From IMG/VR virus record IMGVR_UViG_3300030450_001500, positions 1 to 31,492 of that record: DNA of 31,492 nt; one strand, written 5' to 3'. The position numbers and the translations under genes are program-made. Shown here in pieces: positions 1 to 8,188 of the stretch (the stretch's first letter is position 1; every line of letters begins with the position of its first letter). Source of the stretch: a virus. The notes beneath the pieces were generated by a model, which saw nothing but the letters and a program-made list of their open reading frames with translations, searched no databases and was not told the DNA's origin.

Positions 1-70
1 GGTTATTCGCGATGCACACAAGTTTTGTAGCGACAGGAACTATAAATGATGGTTATGAACGTGGTACAAG

Positions 71-550
71 ATGGCATCAATTAAAGACGTAGCAAAACAC
101 TTGGATATCACGCCAAAGCACATGACAAAGCTATTTAGCGATAATGTGTTGATAAAATCACATAAAAAAACTGGGCAAGATATAGATGAATGTCGTGTCC
201 GTTACATAAGATATTTGAGAGCAAGAGGAAAGGGTTTACACAACAACTCTTCTGATCTAAACGAAGAAAAAACCAGACTAACAAAAGCACAAGCCGATAG
301 AGCAGAACTAGAGCTACAAGAAAAAGAAGCAGATCTAATATCGACAGACACAATCAAAACGATATGGTCAGACTATGTAGCAAATGTTAGAAGCAAACTA
401 TTAGCCTTACCATCGAAGTTAGGACATCTTACTCAAGCTGCTGAAACTTATGCGGAAGCAGAAGCCATTATCAAAGAATCAGTTTACGAATGTTTGGAAG
501 AACTATCAGAAGATGCAACAGCTAAATCGAGTTTGGAAAGTACTGAGTGA
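71..550 (+). CDS. terminase small subunit (Nu1-like)
   Basis: Probable DNA-recognition subunit of the packaging motor, binding the genome end (cos/pac) and bringing in the large subunit. The 159-residue protein starts with a helix-turn-helix-like segment (about residues 4-50, with KDVAKHLDITPKHMTKLF), as in lambda Nu1. A charged helical middle (about 60-95) and an acidic C-terminal helix, suited to holding the large subunit, follow. The ATG at 71 has only a weak upstream purine signal. Its 3' end overlaps the large terminase frame. Position directly before a GpA-type terminase supports the call. Sequence similarity in this family is low, so the name rests on HTH plus context. Confidence 0.8.
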   Translation: MASIKDVAKHLDITPKHMTKLFSDNVLIKSHKKTGQDIDECRVRYIRYLRARGKGLHNNSSDLNEEKTRLTKAQADRAELELQEKEADLISTDTIKTIWSDYVANVRSKLLALPSKLGHLTQAAETYAEAEAIIKESVYECLEELSEDATAKSSLESTE

Positions 551-2339
551 TTTGTGGCGACCACCGCCAAACTTGCAAGTAGATCAGTGGGCTGATAGAT
601 ACAGAAAACTGTCAACAGAATCATCAGCCGAAGCAGGACAGTGGCGGACAGATCGAGTGCCATTCCAACGTGAGATTATGCAAGTCATCAACGACCCGAG
701 TGTCGAAGAGATAGTATTCATAAAATCAGCACAAGTTGGCGCAACTGAAATCTTACTTAACACTATTGGCTACTACATTGACCAAGAACCATCGACCATA
801 CTTTGCATACAGCCATCTTTGTCTATGGCACAAGCTTTTAGTAAAGACAGACTAGCGCCCATGCTTAGAGATACACCTAATCTAAAAGGTAAGGTCAAAG
901 ACCCCAGATCGAGAGATGCTGAAAACACAACTCTACACAAAAAGTATGCAGGTGGTCATATCACAATGGTCGGTGCAAACTCTGCCTCTGGTCTAGCTTC
1001 AAGACCTATCAGAATATTATTGTGTGACGAGGTTGACCGCTATCCGCCAAGTGCAGGTAGTGAGGGCGATCCCATATTGTTAGGACGTAAAAGAACTACA
1101 ACATTTTGGAATCGTAAAATCATAATGACATCAACACCAACAATAAAAGGCTTATCGAGAATAGAAAAAGCATACGAGGAATCAGATAAAAGAACATACC
1201 AAGTACCATGCCCAGAATGTAACCAAAAACAAGAATTAAAATGGCAGCATATAACATGGCTTGAAAACCAACCAGAAACAGCAGCCTTATCATGTCAACA
1301 TTGTGGCTCAGTTATACCTGAAAGTAAAAAACAATTCATGTTACAGAATGGTGAGTGGGTCGCACAGAACCCTTCAGCAAAGAAAGTCGGCTTTCATATT
1401 TCAGAGCTATATTCACCTTTTCGTACTTGGGTAGAGCTTGTCGAGGATTTTTTGGAAGCTAAGAAATCACCCGAACTACTACAAACTTTCATCAATACAA
1501 CATTAGGTGAAACATGGGAAGAACAAGGTGAAGAAGTAGCTGCAGAGGGCTTGATGGCTAAGTGTGAACAATACAACCATGAAGTTGTGCCAAATGAAGT
1601 TGCTGTACTGACAGCAGGTATCGATACCCAAAAAGATCGACTGGAAATACAAGTCATAGGCTGGGCTGAGAATCAAGAAGCTTGGGTAGTAGAGTATAAA
1701 ATAATTTGGGGCAATCCAGCGACCAAAGAAGTTTGGCAAGAACTAGATGCCTACCTTAAAGAAGTTTTTACTAAAGAAGATGGCAGTAAACTGACTATTG
1801 CTTGTACTGCAATCGACAGCGGTGGTCATCATACAGATCAAGTCTATGCTTACTGTCGTGGTCGCAATCAAAGACGTATCTTTGCTATCAAGGGTAGCAA
1901 CCAAGCTAACAAACCAATAGCTTCTCGACCTACTTTTGTCGGTAGAAGAAGAACAGCACTGTATTCAATCGGTACAGATACCGCTAAAGAGTTTATACAC
2001 GCTAGACTAAAAGACGAAGATACCAACCTGATACACTTTCCGAATACAGTCGATGATGAATATTTTAAGCAACTGACAGCAGAAAAGAAGATAAGCAAAT
2101 TCGTTCGTGGTCGAAAAACAGTCGTTTGGAAGCAGACCAGAGAGCGTAATGAAGCGTTAGATACCTTTGTGTATGGCTTGGCTGCTTTGCACATCTTACA
2201 GCCTGATTTTAAGGCTCTAATAGGCAAAAAAGAGGCAAGAGAACCACAAATACAGCCACAAAAACCAGATTATTTGAATCGAAGAAGAAGATTAATGCGA
2301 AGAAAACAGTCCAACTTTGTCACTTCTTGGAAAGATTAA
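513..2339 (+). CDS. terminase large subunit (lambda GpA family)
   Basis: ATP-driven DNA packaging motor and end-cutting nuclease. The frame is open from an ATG at 450, but I favour the ATG at 513: GGAAG lies 12 bases upstream and the N-terminus then matches lambda GpA in length (608 aa; lambda is about 640). From this start: Walker A-like KSAQVGATE near 71-79, Walker B ILLCDE near 168-173, a CPEC...CQHC zinc-type pair at about 233-264, the nuclease segment LTAGIDTQKDRLE with Asp near 371, and RNEALDTFVYGLAAL near the C-terminus. All occur in lambda GpA in this order. It overlaps the small subunit by 38 bases, which suggests coupled translation. Confidence 0.95.
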   Translation: MQQLNRVWKVLSDLWRPPPNLQVDQWADRYRKLSTESSAEAGQWRTDRVPFQREIMQVINDPSVEEIVFIKSAQVGATEILLNTIGYYIDQEPSTILCIQPSLSMAQAFSKDRLAPMLRDTPNLKGKVKDPRSRDAENTTLHKKYAGGHITMVGANSASGLASRPIRILLCDEVDRYPPSAGSEGDPILLGRKRTTTFWNRKIIMTSTPTIKGLSRIEKAYEESDKRTYQVPCPECNQKQELKWQHITWLENQPETAALSCQHCGSVIPESKKQFMLQNGEWVAQNPSAKKVGFHISELYSPFRTWVELVEDFLEAKKSPELLQTFINTTLGETWEEQGEEVAAEGLMAKCEQYNHEVVPNEVAVLTAGIDTQKDRLEIQVIGWAENQEAWVVEYKIIWGNPATKEVWQELDAYLKEVFTKEDGSKLTIACTAIDSGGHHTDQVYAYCRGRNQRRIFAIKGSNQANKPIASRPTFVGRRRTALYSIGTDTAKEFIHARLKDEDTNLIHFPNTVDDEYFKQLTAEKKISKFVRGRKTVVWKQTRERNEALDTFVYGLAALHILQPDFKALIGKKEAREPQIQPQKPDYLNRRRRLMRRKQSNFVTSWKD

Positions 2340-2366
2340 GGCTATAATCTAGGGTAAACTATTGAC

Positions 2367-2954
2367 ATGAGCAACATTTTCGACAGGGTCAACTATCCGA
2401 CACAAGAGCCAGATACCCTCGTGGTAGGCGACAGATGGGTTTGGCGTAGAGATGATCTTGTTTCTGACTATCCGCTTGACGAGTATGCTCTTGAGTACAG
2501 ATTCACAGAAGATAGTACAGGCAACACTAATGCTTTTACGATCGCAGCAACAGAAGCAGAATCTACTTACTTGGTCGAAATAGCAAGTGCTGTCACAGCT
2601 AGTCTGACAGCAGGTGATTATCAATGGGCAGCTTTTATAATTAGATCATCTGACAATCAGCGTGTAGTCATAGATCAGGGTCGCACAGAAATACTACCCA
2701 ACTTACAGAACACGACAGCAGACTTGCGAAGTCATGCCAAGAAAGTGCTAGATGCTATCGAAGCTGTGTTAGAGAACAGAGCATCACAAGATCAAATGTC
2801 TTACTCAATAGCAGGTCGTAGTCTGTCAAGAATGTCGATTGATGATTTGATGACTTTTAGAAATAGATACAGAGCCGAGTATCTTAGAGAAATAAAACTT
2901 GCTCGTATCAAAAACAAACAAGATTCTGGCAACACAATCAAAGTGAGATTCTAA
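2367..2954 (+). CDS. gpW-like head-tail connector with extra N-terminal domain
   Basis: 195 residues between terminase and portal, where lambda has gpW (68 aa). The C-terminal part (about 120-195, with SYSIAGRSLSRMSIDDLMTFRNRYRAEY) has the gpW-like pattern: a short beta hairpin followed by a long charged helix. The first ~110 residues are beta-rich and hydrophobic/polar alternating, not part of classical gpW, perhaps an Ig-like or decoration fold. The role would be completing the head-tail interface below the portal. Its stop shares a base with the portal ATG (TAATG), so translation is probably coupled. The gpW assignment is moderately firm; the N-terminal domain is unassigned. Confidence 0.7.
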   Translation: MSNIFDRVNYPTQEPDTLVVGDRWVWRRDDLVSDYPLDEYALEYRFTEDSTGNTNAFTIAATEAESTYLVEIASAVTASLTAGDYQWAAFIIRSSDNQRVVIDQGRTEILPNLQNTTADLRSHAKKVLDAIEAVLENRASQDQMSYSIAGRSLSRMSIDDLMTFRNRYRAEYLREIKLARIKNKQDSGNTIKVRF

Positions 2955-4444
2955 TGGCAATTTGGGATAACCTTTTCAAACAAAGAAAAAAACAAATCAA
3001 ACTCAGAAGAAGCTACAAAGCAGCTTCAAACGCTAATATCTTTTCCGACTTTATCGGCATATCTAGTAATGCAGATAGCACTATACGTTTTAATTTACGA
3101 AAAATAAGAGATAGATGTCGTGAACAAGCGAGAAACAACGATTATGCCAAGCGTTATTTACAGCTTATGACTACTAATGTAGTGGGTCAGAATGGTATTA
3201 GAATACAATCTAAGGCAAGAAACGAAGATGGCTCACTAGATTTTATTGGCAACCAAGTGATTGAGAACGCTTGGAAACAGTGGTCAAAGAAAGGTAACTG
3301 TACTGTTGATGGTAAGTTGTCTTTTGTCGATGCGCAAAAGCTGTTCATAGAATCACTTGCTAGAGATGGCGAGGTCTTAGTCAGACATATCACTACTAAC
3401 AATCCACTTGATCCTTACAAAATCCAGTTCTTAGATGCCGATTATCTTGATGAAGAAGAAAATCAAGTAATGAAAAATGGCGAAGAAACTATTATGGGTG
3501 TCAAGCTTGATGCCAATGGTAAGCCAAAATCATATCTATTGTTCAAAGATCACCCACACAATCAATACTTCGGTAACTACAATAGAGAGCATATTGAGCT
3601 ACCAGCGGATCAGCTTATACACGCTTATGTGCCAGAAAGAGCAGAACAAACAAGAGGTGTGCCTTTTATGACTACAGCACTAACACGTTTAAAAATGCTC
3701 GATGGCTACGAGGAAGCTGAGTTAGTAGCAGCTAGAGTAGGCGCAAGTAAGATGGGTTTCTTTACTTCTCAAAGTGGCGATCAATATACAGGCGATGATT
3801 TAGAAGATGATTACACTCCAATAATGAACGCTGAAGCAGGTACATTCGAGCAACTACCTGATGGTATGGATTTTAAATCTTTCGACCCTCAACACCCAGC
3901 ATCAGGATTTGATAGCTTTCATAAGTCTGTGCTTAGAGGTATAGCTTCTGGGCTTGGTGTCAGCTACGTCTCACTTGCTAATAACTTAGAGGGTGTAAAC
4001 TATTCATCAATCAGACAAGGCACACTAGAAGAAAGAGACAACTTTAGAATTATGCAAAGATTTATGATTGAGCATTTTATCCAACCAGTTTTTGATAAGT
4101 GGTTATTACAAACCATGTCATTCAAAGATGATTTCTTACTACCACCTGATAAGTACAACAAATTTGCTAATAACATAGTCTATATTCCTAGAAGCTGGGG
4201 TTGGATTGACCCTGTTAAAGAAGTCAAAGCTAATGTGGATGGTCTCAATGCTGGGGTAGTCACTATGCAAGATGTCCAAGCCAACTATGGTCGTGACGTT
4301 GAAGAGTTGTTTGAACAACATCAAAGAGAAGAAGAACTAGCCAAACAATACGACATTCAAACAGCTTATCAGCCATTTGGTGCTATGAAGATGCCAGTAG
4401 ATGCTGTTGTGCAAGACGATGGTGAGGCAGACGATGGCGACTAA
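2954..4444 (+). CDS. portal protein (lambda gpB family)
   Basis: Forms the dodecameric ring at the head vertex through which DNA enters and leaves. The 496-residue protein shows the phage_portal_2 pattern: a basic N-terminus, RNNDYAKRYLQLMTTNVVGQNGIRIQ near residues 57-82, SLARDGEVLVRHI near 135, a wing/stem region with HAYVPERAEQTRGVPFMTTALTRLKMLDGYEEAELVAARVGA, and GVNYSSIRQGTLEERD near 350. Length is close to lambda gpB (533). It starts in the stop of the gpW-like gene and ends 11 bases inside the next gene, consistent with a coupled head operon. In lambda the following gene is also a protease, but of a different (ClpP-like) class. Confidence 0.95.
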   Translation: MAIWDNLFKQRKKQIKLRRSYKAASNANIFSDFIGISSNADSTIRFNLRKIRDRCREQARNNDYAKRYLQLMTTNVVGQNGIRIQSKARNEDGSLDFIGNQVIENAWKQWSKKGNCTVDGKLSFVDAQKLFIESLARDGEVLVRHITTNNPLDPYKIQFLDADYLDEEENQVMKNGEETIMGVKLDANGKPKSYLLFKDHPHNQYFGNYNREHIELPADQLIHAYVPERAEQTRGVPFMTTALTRLKMLDGYEEAELVAARVGASKMGFFTSQSGDQYTGDDLEDDYTPIMNAEAGTFEQLPDGMDFKSFDPQHPASGFDSFHKSVLRGIASGLGVSYVSLANNLEGVNYSSIRQGTLEERDNFRIMQRFMIEHFIQPVFDKWLLQTMSFKDDFLLPPDKYNKFANNIVYIPRSWGWIDPVKEVKANVDGLNAGVVTMQDVQANYGRDVEELFEQHQREEELAKQYDIQTAYQPFGAMKMPVDAVVQDDGEADDGD

Positions 4445-7400
4445 TTTTCCCAAACAAGGTGATGACAAAAAGATCTCGTTACGAAACAGTAACTATCCTC
4501 TGTTCGATAGAAGATTCGCAGCATCAATTAAGAAAGACGACCCTAAGATTTGGAAAGCTGGGGGCAATATAGAGGGCAATAACTCTTACAACTTATTGCT
4601 CAGAGCTTTAGATGGCGATGACAGCCCAGCAGTTATTAGAAAAATAAAAGAACGTGAAGCATGGGCAGCACGACATTTTGAAGATGGCGCACAATTTAAA
4701 TCAGGTGATAAGAAAGCTAGACCATCGAACATAGCTGGGGTTGTCGCCCAGATCAAATGGTTGGTCATAGGTACATTAGGTGAGCAAAAGATGAAAGATG
4801 TTATCTTAGAAGCAGTGAAATACCTTGAGGATAAGGAAGATCGTGCTATGGAAAGACAAGTATCAGCTACAGTAGAGAAAGGTCTGCGCAAAAAAGTAGA
4901 AGATCACAACGAAGAATATGGCAACGATAAAAGAAAAAGAGCAACGTATCGTATGCTCCGTGCTGTATTTTTACGAGGTATAGGCGCATATAAAACTAAC
5001 CCTGGTTCAGTCAGACCATCTGTACAATCACCTGAACAATGGGCTTATGCCAGAGTAAATGCTTTCATGTTTGCCCTCAGAAACCTTAGATTCCCAAGCA
5101 AGAATAAATTCGACACTGACTTATTACCTAAAGCTCACCCTTTATCTTCTGATGAAAATGGTGATAGAATACAAAATATGGACACAGAAGCTAGGCAAGA
5201 AACCATAGAATACAAAGTCGTTATTAAAGAAGGCGAAAACAAATATGGAGAGGGTAATAAATTTTACTTGGATGGTGAGCTTTCGCCAAGACTGGTGATG
5301 TTATCAGGTGATACCTATATTTTCGATTTATCCGATAGATCAAATGCTTCTCATGCTTTACGCTTATCCGTTACAGAAGATGGCACACATGGCGATGGCG
5401 AGGCATATACCGATGGTGTAGAAATCATGGGTAAAGCTGGTGAAGAAGGCGCTCAACTTAAAATAACTGTTTCAGATGATACACCAGATCTTTACTATTA
5501 CTGTGTCAATCATGCAGGTATGGGTGGCAAAATTGAAACTAGAGAAGTAGAAGAAACTCGACCTTATCATGACGAAGAAGAAGAAGAAAAAGCTCATCAC
5601 GAAGATGAAGAAAAAGGCATGAAAGACGAAGATGACAGAGCAGAGCTAGACCAAGAGATAAGAGACTTCTATGCCGAAGATGGTCTAAGACGTGATTTTG
5701 AATTCGATAGAAACAAAATTGACGAAGAAAAAAGAACAGTGGTTATAGGTGTGTCAAGCGAAGAACCAGTACAAAGAAGATTTGGTTTTGAAGTGCTTGG
5801 ACATAAAGAAGATGAAATAGATATGGATTTTATGGCAAGTGGTAGAAGTCCATTATTGTTAGACCACGATGCCAGTAAACAAATAGGGGTAGTAGAAGAA
5901 TTTGCTATCGACCCAGAAAACAAAAGAACAGTAGCCAAAGTAAGATTTTCAAAGAACAGAATGGCAGATGAAGTCTTTGAAGATGTCAAAGATGGCATAC
6001 GACAGAACATATCCGTTGGCTATCAAGTCAACAGTATGCAGAAGGAAGATGAAGAAAGAGAGGGTGTTCCTGTCTATCGAGTTAATTCTTGGTCTCCTTT
6101 GGAAGTTTCAGCAGTCAGCGTACCAGCAGACCAGTCACGTTTAGTTGGCTTCGCTAGATCTAAAGAAACACCAAAAATAACTATTAATTCAAATAAGGAT
6201 AAAATTATGGAAAACGTAGAAAATAATACTCCAGAAGTGAATCCTGAAGAGTTAAGAAAACAATTTGCACAAGAAGCAAAGCAAATTAGCGACCTTGGAC
6301 AACAACATGGACAAGCTGGATTAGCTAAAGATGCTATTGCTAAAGGCATGAGACTTAACGAATTTCAGAATGAACTTTTGAAAGCATTAGAAAGCAAACC
6401 TCTTGATTTACCTTCTGACGTTGATATGAAAACTGAAGAGAAAAGAGAATACTCTTTACTTAAGGCTATTCAAGAATCAGCGAATGGCAATCTAACAGGT
6501 CTCGAAAGAGAAGTGTCAGACGAAATTGCTCACAGAACAGGCAAAGCAGCAAGAGGATTTTATATGCCAACTAATATTGGTTTCGGCAAAAGAGACCAAA
6601 CAGTTGGATCAAACAGTGGCGGTGGCTTCTTAAAAGGCACAGATCATCTGGCCAACGAATTTATCGAAGCTGTTTATGCAAAATTGGTCATAGGCGCGGC
6701 TGGGGCTAGGACCTTAACCGGTTTAAAAGGGGACGTGGCGATACCGAAACTATCTGCTTCTGTCACAAACTCAGCTTTTGTAGCAGAAAATGCAGCTCCA
6801 AGTGAAGGTTCAGCTACTTTTGCACAAGTAACAATGTCACCAAAAACTTTGGCAGCATTTATAGATGTTTCAAGAAAGCTTATGCTTCAATCTGATCCGT
6901 CAGTCGAAGCTGTATTGAGAGAAGATATCATCAATACTTTTGCTAGAAAGATCGATGAAGTAGCTATCGAAGGTGGTGCAAGTAATCACCCAAGCGGTAT
7001 TATTGCTTCTGTATCTAACAATATTGTAGGTCTTGGCTCAAATGGTGCAGCAATAGCTTATACAAATATTGTTGAGTTGATAAAAGCAGTAGAAGAAGAT
7101 AACGCTATCAGAAATGATGCCTCAACTAAGTTCTTAGGTAATTCAAAAGTTACAGCTAAATTAAGAACAACTGCAAAACAAAGCAGTGGTGTTGAGGGTA
7201 ACTTCATATTAGAGCCTAACAATACAATGCTAGGATATGATTATCTATCATCCTCATTAGTGCCATCTGACCTAAGTAAAGGTTCAGGTAGCAACTTGTC
7301 AGCTTTAATATTTGGTGACTTCAGTCAGGTCTTACTTGGGTATTACTCAGGTGTTGACGTTGTTGTAGATCCATACACAGGATCAAGTGCAGGTACTACC

Positions 7401-7484
7401 AGACTTGCCTTCTTCCAAGATATGGATGTTGCAATTAGAGACGAAAATGCTTTTGCAGTATGTAAAGACATTGTCACTACTTAA
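4434..7484 (+). CDS. polyprotein: structural domain, cupredoxin-like domain, prohead protease, major capsid protein
   Basis: One 1016-residue frame carries most of head assembly. I place the start at ATG 4434 (GGTGAGG six bases upstream) rather than 4401. Approximate order: 1-160 helical domain; 170-235 with RGIGAY...SVRP...QWAYARVNAF, a motif I associate with phage structural proteins; 258-372 cupredoxin-like domain with His307, Cys357, His360 and Met363; 375-405 acidic linker; 410-575 HK97-type prohead serine protease (LLLDHD, His478; NISVGY, Ser527); 592-1016 HK97-fold capsid. The protease would cleave the scaffold and maturing capsid. Whether the full chain is made and auto-cleaved, or the capsid comes mainly from the internal start at 6207, cannot be told from sequence. 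Confidence 0.9.
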   Translation: MATNFPKQGDDKKISLRNSNYPLFDRRFAASIKKDDPKIWKAGGNIEGNNSYNLLLRALDGDDSPAVIRKIKEREAWAARHFEDGAQFKSGDKKARPSNIAGVVAQIKWLVIGTLGEQKMKDVILEAVKYLEDKEDRAMERQVSATVEKGLRKKVEDHNEEYGNDKRKRATYRMLRAVFLRGIGAYKTNPGSVRPSVQSPEQWAYARVNAFMFALRNLRFPSKNKFDTDLLPKAHPLSSDENGDRIQNMDTEARQETIEYKVVIKEGENKYGEGNKFYLDGELSPRLVMLSGDTYIFDLSDRSNASHALRLSVTEDGTHGDGEAYTDGVEIMGKAGEEGAQLKITVSDDTPDLYYYCVNHAGMGGKIETREVEETRPYHDEEEEEKAHHEDEEKGMKDEDDRAELDQEIRDFYAEDGLRRDFEFDRNKIDEEKRTVVIGVSSEEPVQRRFGFEVLGHKEDEIDMDFMASGRSPLLLDHDASKQIGVVEEFAIDPENKRTVAKVRFSKNRMADEVFEDVKDGIRQNISVGYQVNSMQKEDEEREGVPVYRVNSWSPLEVSAVSVPADQSRLVGFARSKETPKITINSNKDKIMENVENNTPEVNPEELRKQFAQEAKQISDLGQQHGQAGLAKDAIAKGMRLNEFQNELLKALESKPLDLPSDVDMKTEEKREYSLLKAIQESANGNLTGLEREVSDEIAHRTGKAARGFYMPTNIGFGKRDQTVGSNSGGGFLKGTDHLANEFIEAVYAKLVIGAAGARTLTGLKGDVAIPKLSASVTNSAFVAENAAPSEGSATFAQVTMSPKTLAAFIDVSRKLMLQSDPSVEAVLREDIINTFARKIDEVAIEGGASNHPSGIIASVSNNIVGLGSNGAAIAYTNIVELIKAVEEDNAIRNDASTKFLGNSKVTAKLRTTAKQSSGVEGNFILEPNNTMLGYDYLSSSLVPSDLSKGSGSNLSALIFGDFSQVLLGYYSGVDVVVDPYTGSSAGTTRLAFFQDMDVAIRDENAFAVCKDIVTT
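6195..6199 (+). promoter_or_regulatory. internal ribosome binding site for capsid start
   Basis: AAGGA seven bases before the in-frame ATG at 6207, inside the protease-capsid frame. It lies in an A-rich, unstructured stretch between the end of the protease domain and the capsid N-terminus, where an initiation site would be expected if the capsid is made separately. Confidence 0.7.
6207..7484 (+). CDS. major capsid protein from internal start
   Basis: In-frame internal initiation inside the polyprotein gives a free 425-residue HK97-type major capsid protein. The ATG at 6207 is preceded by AAGGA at 6195-6199 with a seven-base spacer, one of the best ribosome binding sites in the window, and lies just after the protease domain ends. 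The product has a charged helical N-terminal delta/scaffold-like region (about 1-110), then the capsid fold: GGGFLKGTDHLANEFIEAV, the SVTNSAFVAENAAPSE region, and a C-terminal AFFQDMDVAIRDENAFAVCKDI block, all typical of phage_capsid proteins. Nested expression would supply capsid subunits in excess of protease. HK97-fold capsid is firm; use of this start is inferred. Confidence 0.8.
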   Translation: MENVENNTPEVNPEELRKQFAQEAKQISDLGQQHGQAGLAKDAIAKGMRLNEFQNELLKALESKPLDLPSDVDMKTEEKREYSLLKAIQESANGNLTGLEREVSDEIAHRTGKAARGFYMPTNIGFGKRDQTVGSNSGGGFLKGTDHLANEFIEAVYAKLVIGAAGARTLTGLKGDVAIPKLSASVTNSAFVAENAAPSEGSATFAQVTMSPKTLAAFIDVSRKLMLQSDPSVEAVLREDIINTFARKIDEVAIEGGASNHPSGIIASVSNNIVGLGSNGAAIAYTNIVELIKAVEEDNAIRNDASTKFLGNSKVTAKLRTTAKQSSGVEGNFILEPNNTMLGYDYLSSSLVPSDLSKGSGSNLSALIFGDFSQVLLGYYSGVDVVVDPYTGSSAGTTRLAFFQDMDVAIRDENAFAVCKDIVTT

Positions 7485-7504
7485 TTAGGCAACACTTAAT
7501 GTCT

Positions 7505-7529
7505 AGGGCTACTTCGGTAGCCCTTTTTT
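7505..7529 (+). terminator. Rho-independent terminator after the capsid gene
   Basis: A perfect 8-bp stem AGGGCTAC/GTAGCCCT closed by a TTCG tetraloop and followed by a run of Ts (7524-7529). It lies 20 bases after the capsid stop and probably limits or attenuates read-through from head genes into connector and tail genes. Confidence 0.92.
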
Positions 7530-7544
7530 ATGTATAATCGAAAT

Positions 7545-7709
7545 ATGAAAGAAAAAAGAGTTAAGTTCGAGGTCAATCAGACTTTTTATTATGCAGGTGA
7601 CAAATACCTATCAGGCGATGTGGTAGAGTTACTTGAAACAGAAGTTGCGGAATGGGAAGCAAAAGGTTTTGGCAAGGCAGCCAAAGCAAAACCGAAGAAG
7701 AGTAAATAA
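7545..7709 (+). CDS. small conserved phage protein, paralogue 1
   Basis: 54-residue protein beginning MKEKRVKFEVNQTFYYAG and ending in a lysine-rich tail (KAAKAKPKKSK). The core pattern is a beta-strand with aromatic residues, then Y-x-A-G-D, then a short helix ending in a Gly, shared with the next gene, so the two look like a tandem duplication. Proteins of this shape are common just after capsid genes, where they may be head-tail or decoration accessories, but I cannot assign a function. The stop shares a base with the next ATG (TAATG). Start chosen as the first ATG after the terminator; no strong Shine-Dalgarno is seen. Confidence 0.75.
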   Translation: MKEKRVKFEVNQTFYYAGDKYLSGDVVELLETEVAEWEAKGFGKAAKAKPKKSK

Positions 7710-7885
7710 TGGAAGTAACAGCTACAAGAAAAGTATATTACAACGGAAACTGGTACGATGCTGGAGATCTGTTTGAATGTAATCCAAAAGATTATGAAGG
7801 TTTACAGGCAGCAGGTGTCGAAGAAGTAAAAGGTAAAAGCAGAGCCAAATCCGATAAAGCAGCTAAAGATTTGAAAACTAGATAA
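7709..7885 (+). CDS. small conserved phage protein, paralogue 2
   Basis: 58-residue protein beginning MEVTATRKVYYNGNWYDAGD and ending in a basic Lys/Arg-rich tail. It repeats the plan of its upstream neighbour: beta strand with YYNG, Y-x-A-G-D, an acidic helix, A-x-G-V, then a charged tail. It overlaps both neighbours by one base (TAATG on each side), so the three genes from 7545 to 8187 are almost surely translated together. Position between capsid and FII-like connector suggests a head-completion or accessory structural role; this is inference. Confidence 0.75.
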   Translation: MEVTATRKVYYNGNWYDAGDLFECNPKDYEGLQAAGVEEVKGKSRAKSDKAAKDLKTR

Positions 7886-8187
7886 TGGCGCTAGAGACAG
7901 CACAAGATTTGTTGAATTTTTTCGACACAGAAACTCATGGCTCAAATGCTACTGTTACTATCAATGGTTCTGCTTCGACTATTAGTGTCATAATTAACAA
8001 AGAATATTTTGCTATAGCAGGTGAATCAGTTGACGTTGATGGCACACAACCAGTCGTAACTTGCAGATCTTCAGACGTTACAAATATAGACACAGCAGAT
8101 ACCATAGCTATAGATGGTATAACTTACAACATAGTCAACATACAGCCTGATGGTACAGGCACAACAACCTTAATATTACAGGATTAA
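7885..8187 (+). CDS. FII-like head-tail joining protein
   Basis: 100-residue beta-rich protein. The pattern ISVIINKEYFAIAGESVDVDGTQPVVTCRSSDV...DTIAIDGITYNIVNIQPDGTGTTTLIL matches the lambda gpFII plan: beta strands, a region comparing parameter values, then a hydrophobic strand after D-T-L-T-I-x-x-x-x-Y-x-V. FII-type proteins finish the head so the tail can attach. Length is close to FII (117 aa). It is coupled to the small gene before it and sits between capsid and tail genes, as FII does in lambda. Sequence identity looks low, so fold-level comparison would settle it. Confidence 0.7.
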   Translation: MALETAQDLLNFFDTETHGSNATVTINGSASTISVIINKEYFAIAGESVDVDGTQPVVTCRSSDVTNIDTADTIAIDGITYNIVNIQPDGTGTTTLILQD

Positions 8188-8188
8188 T

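Noticed and set aside
1868-2227. 119-codon minus-strand frame opposite the large terminase
   Set aside because: Overlaps the conserved nuclease domain of the terminase and shows no independent motif.
2343-2348. TATAAT after the large terminase gene, as a promoter
   Set aside because: The nearest TTGTCA lies 20 bases upstream, too far, and the gene before runs in the same direction with a short gap.
7533-7538. TATAAT before the small gene at 7545, as a promoter
   Set aside because: No -35 box at 15-19 bases upstream and the place is inside the terminator surroundings; likely chance in an AT-rich gap.
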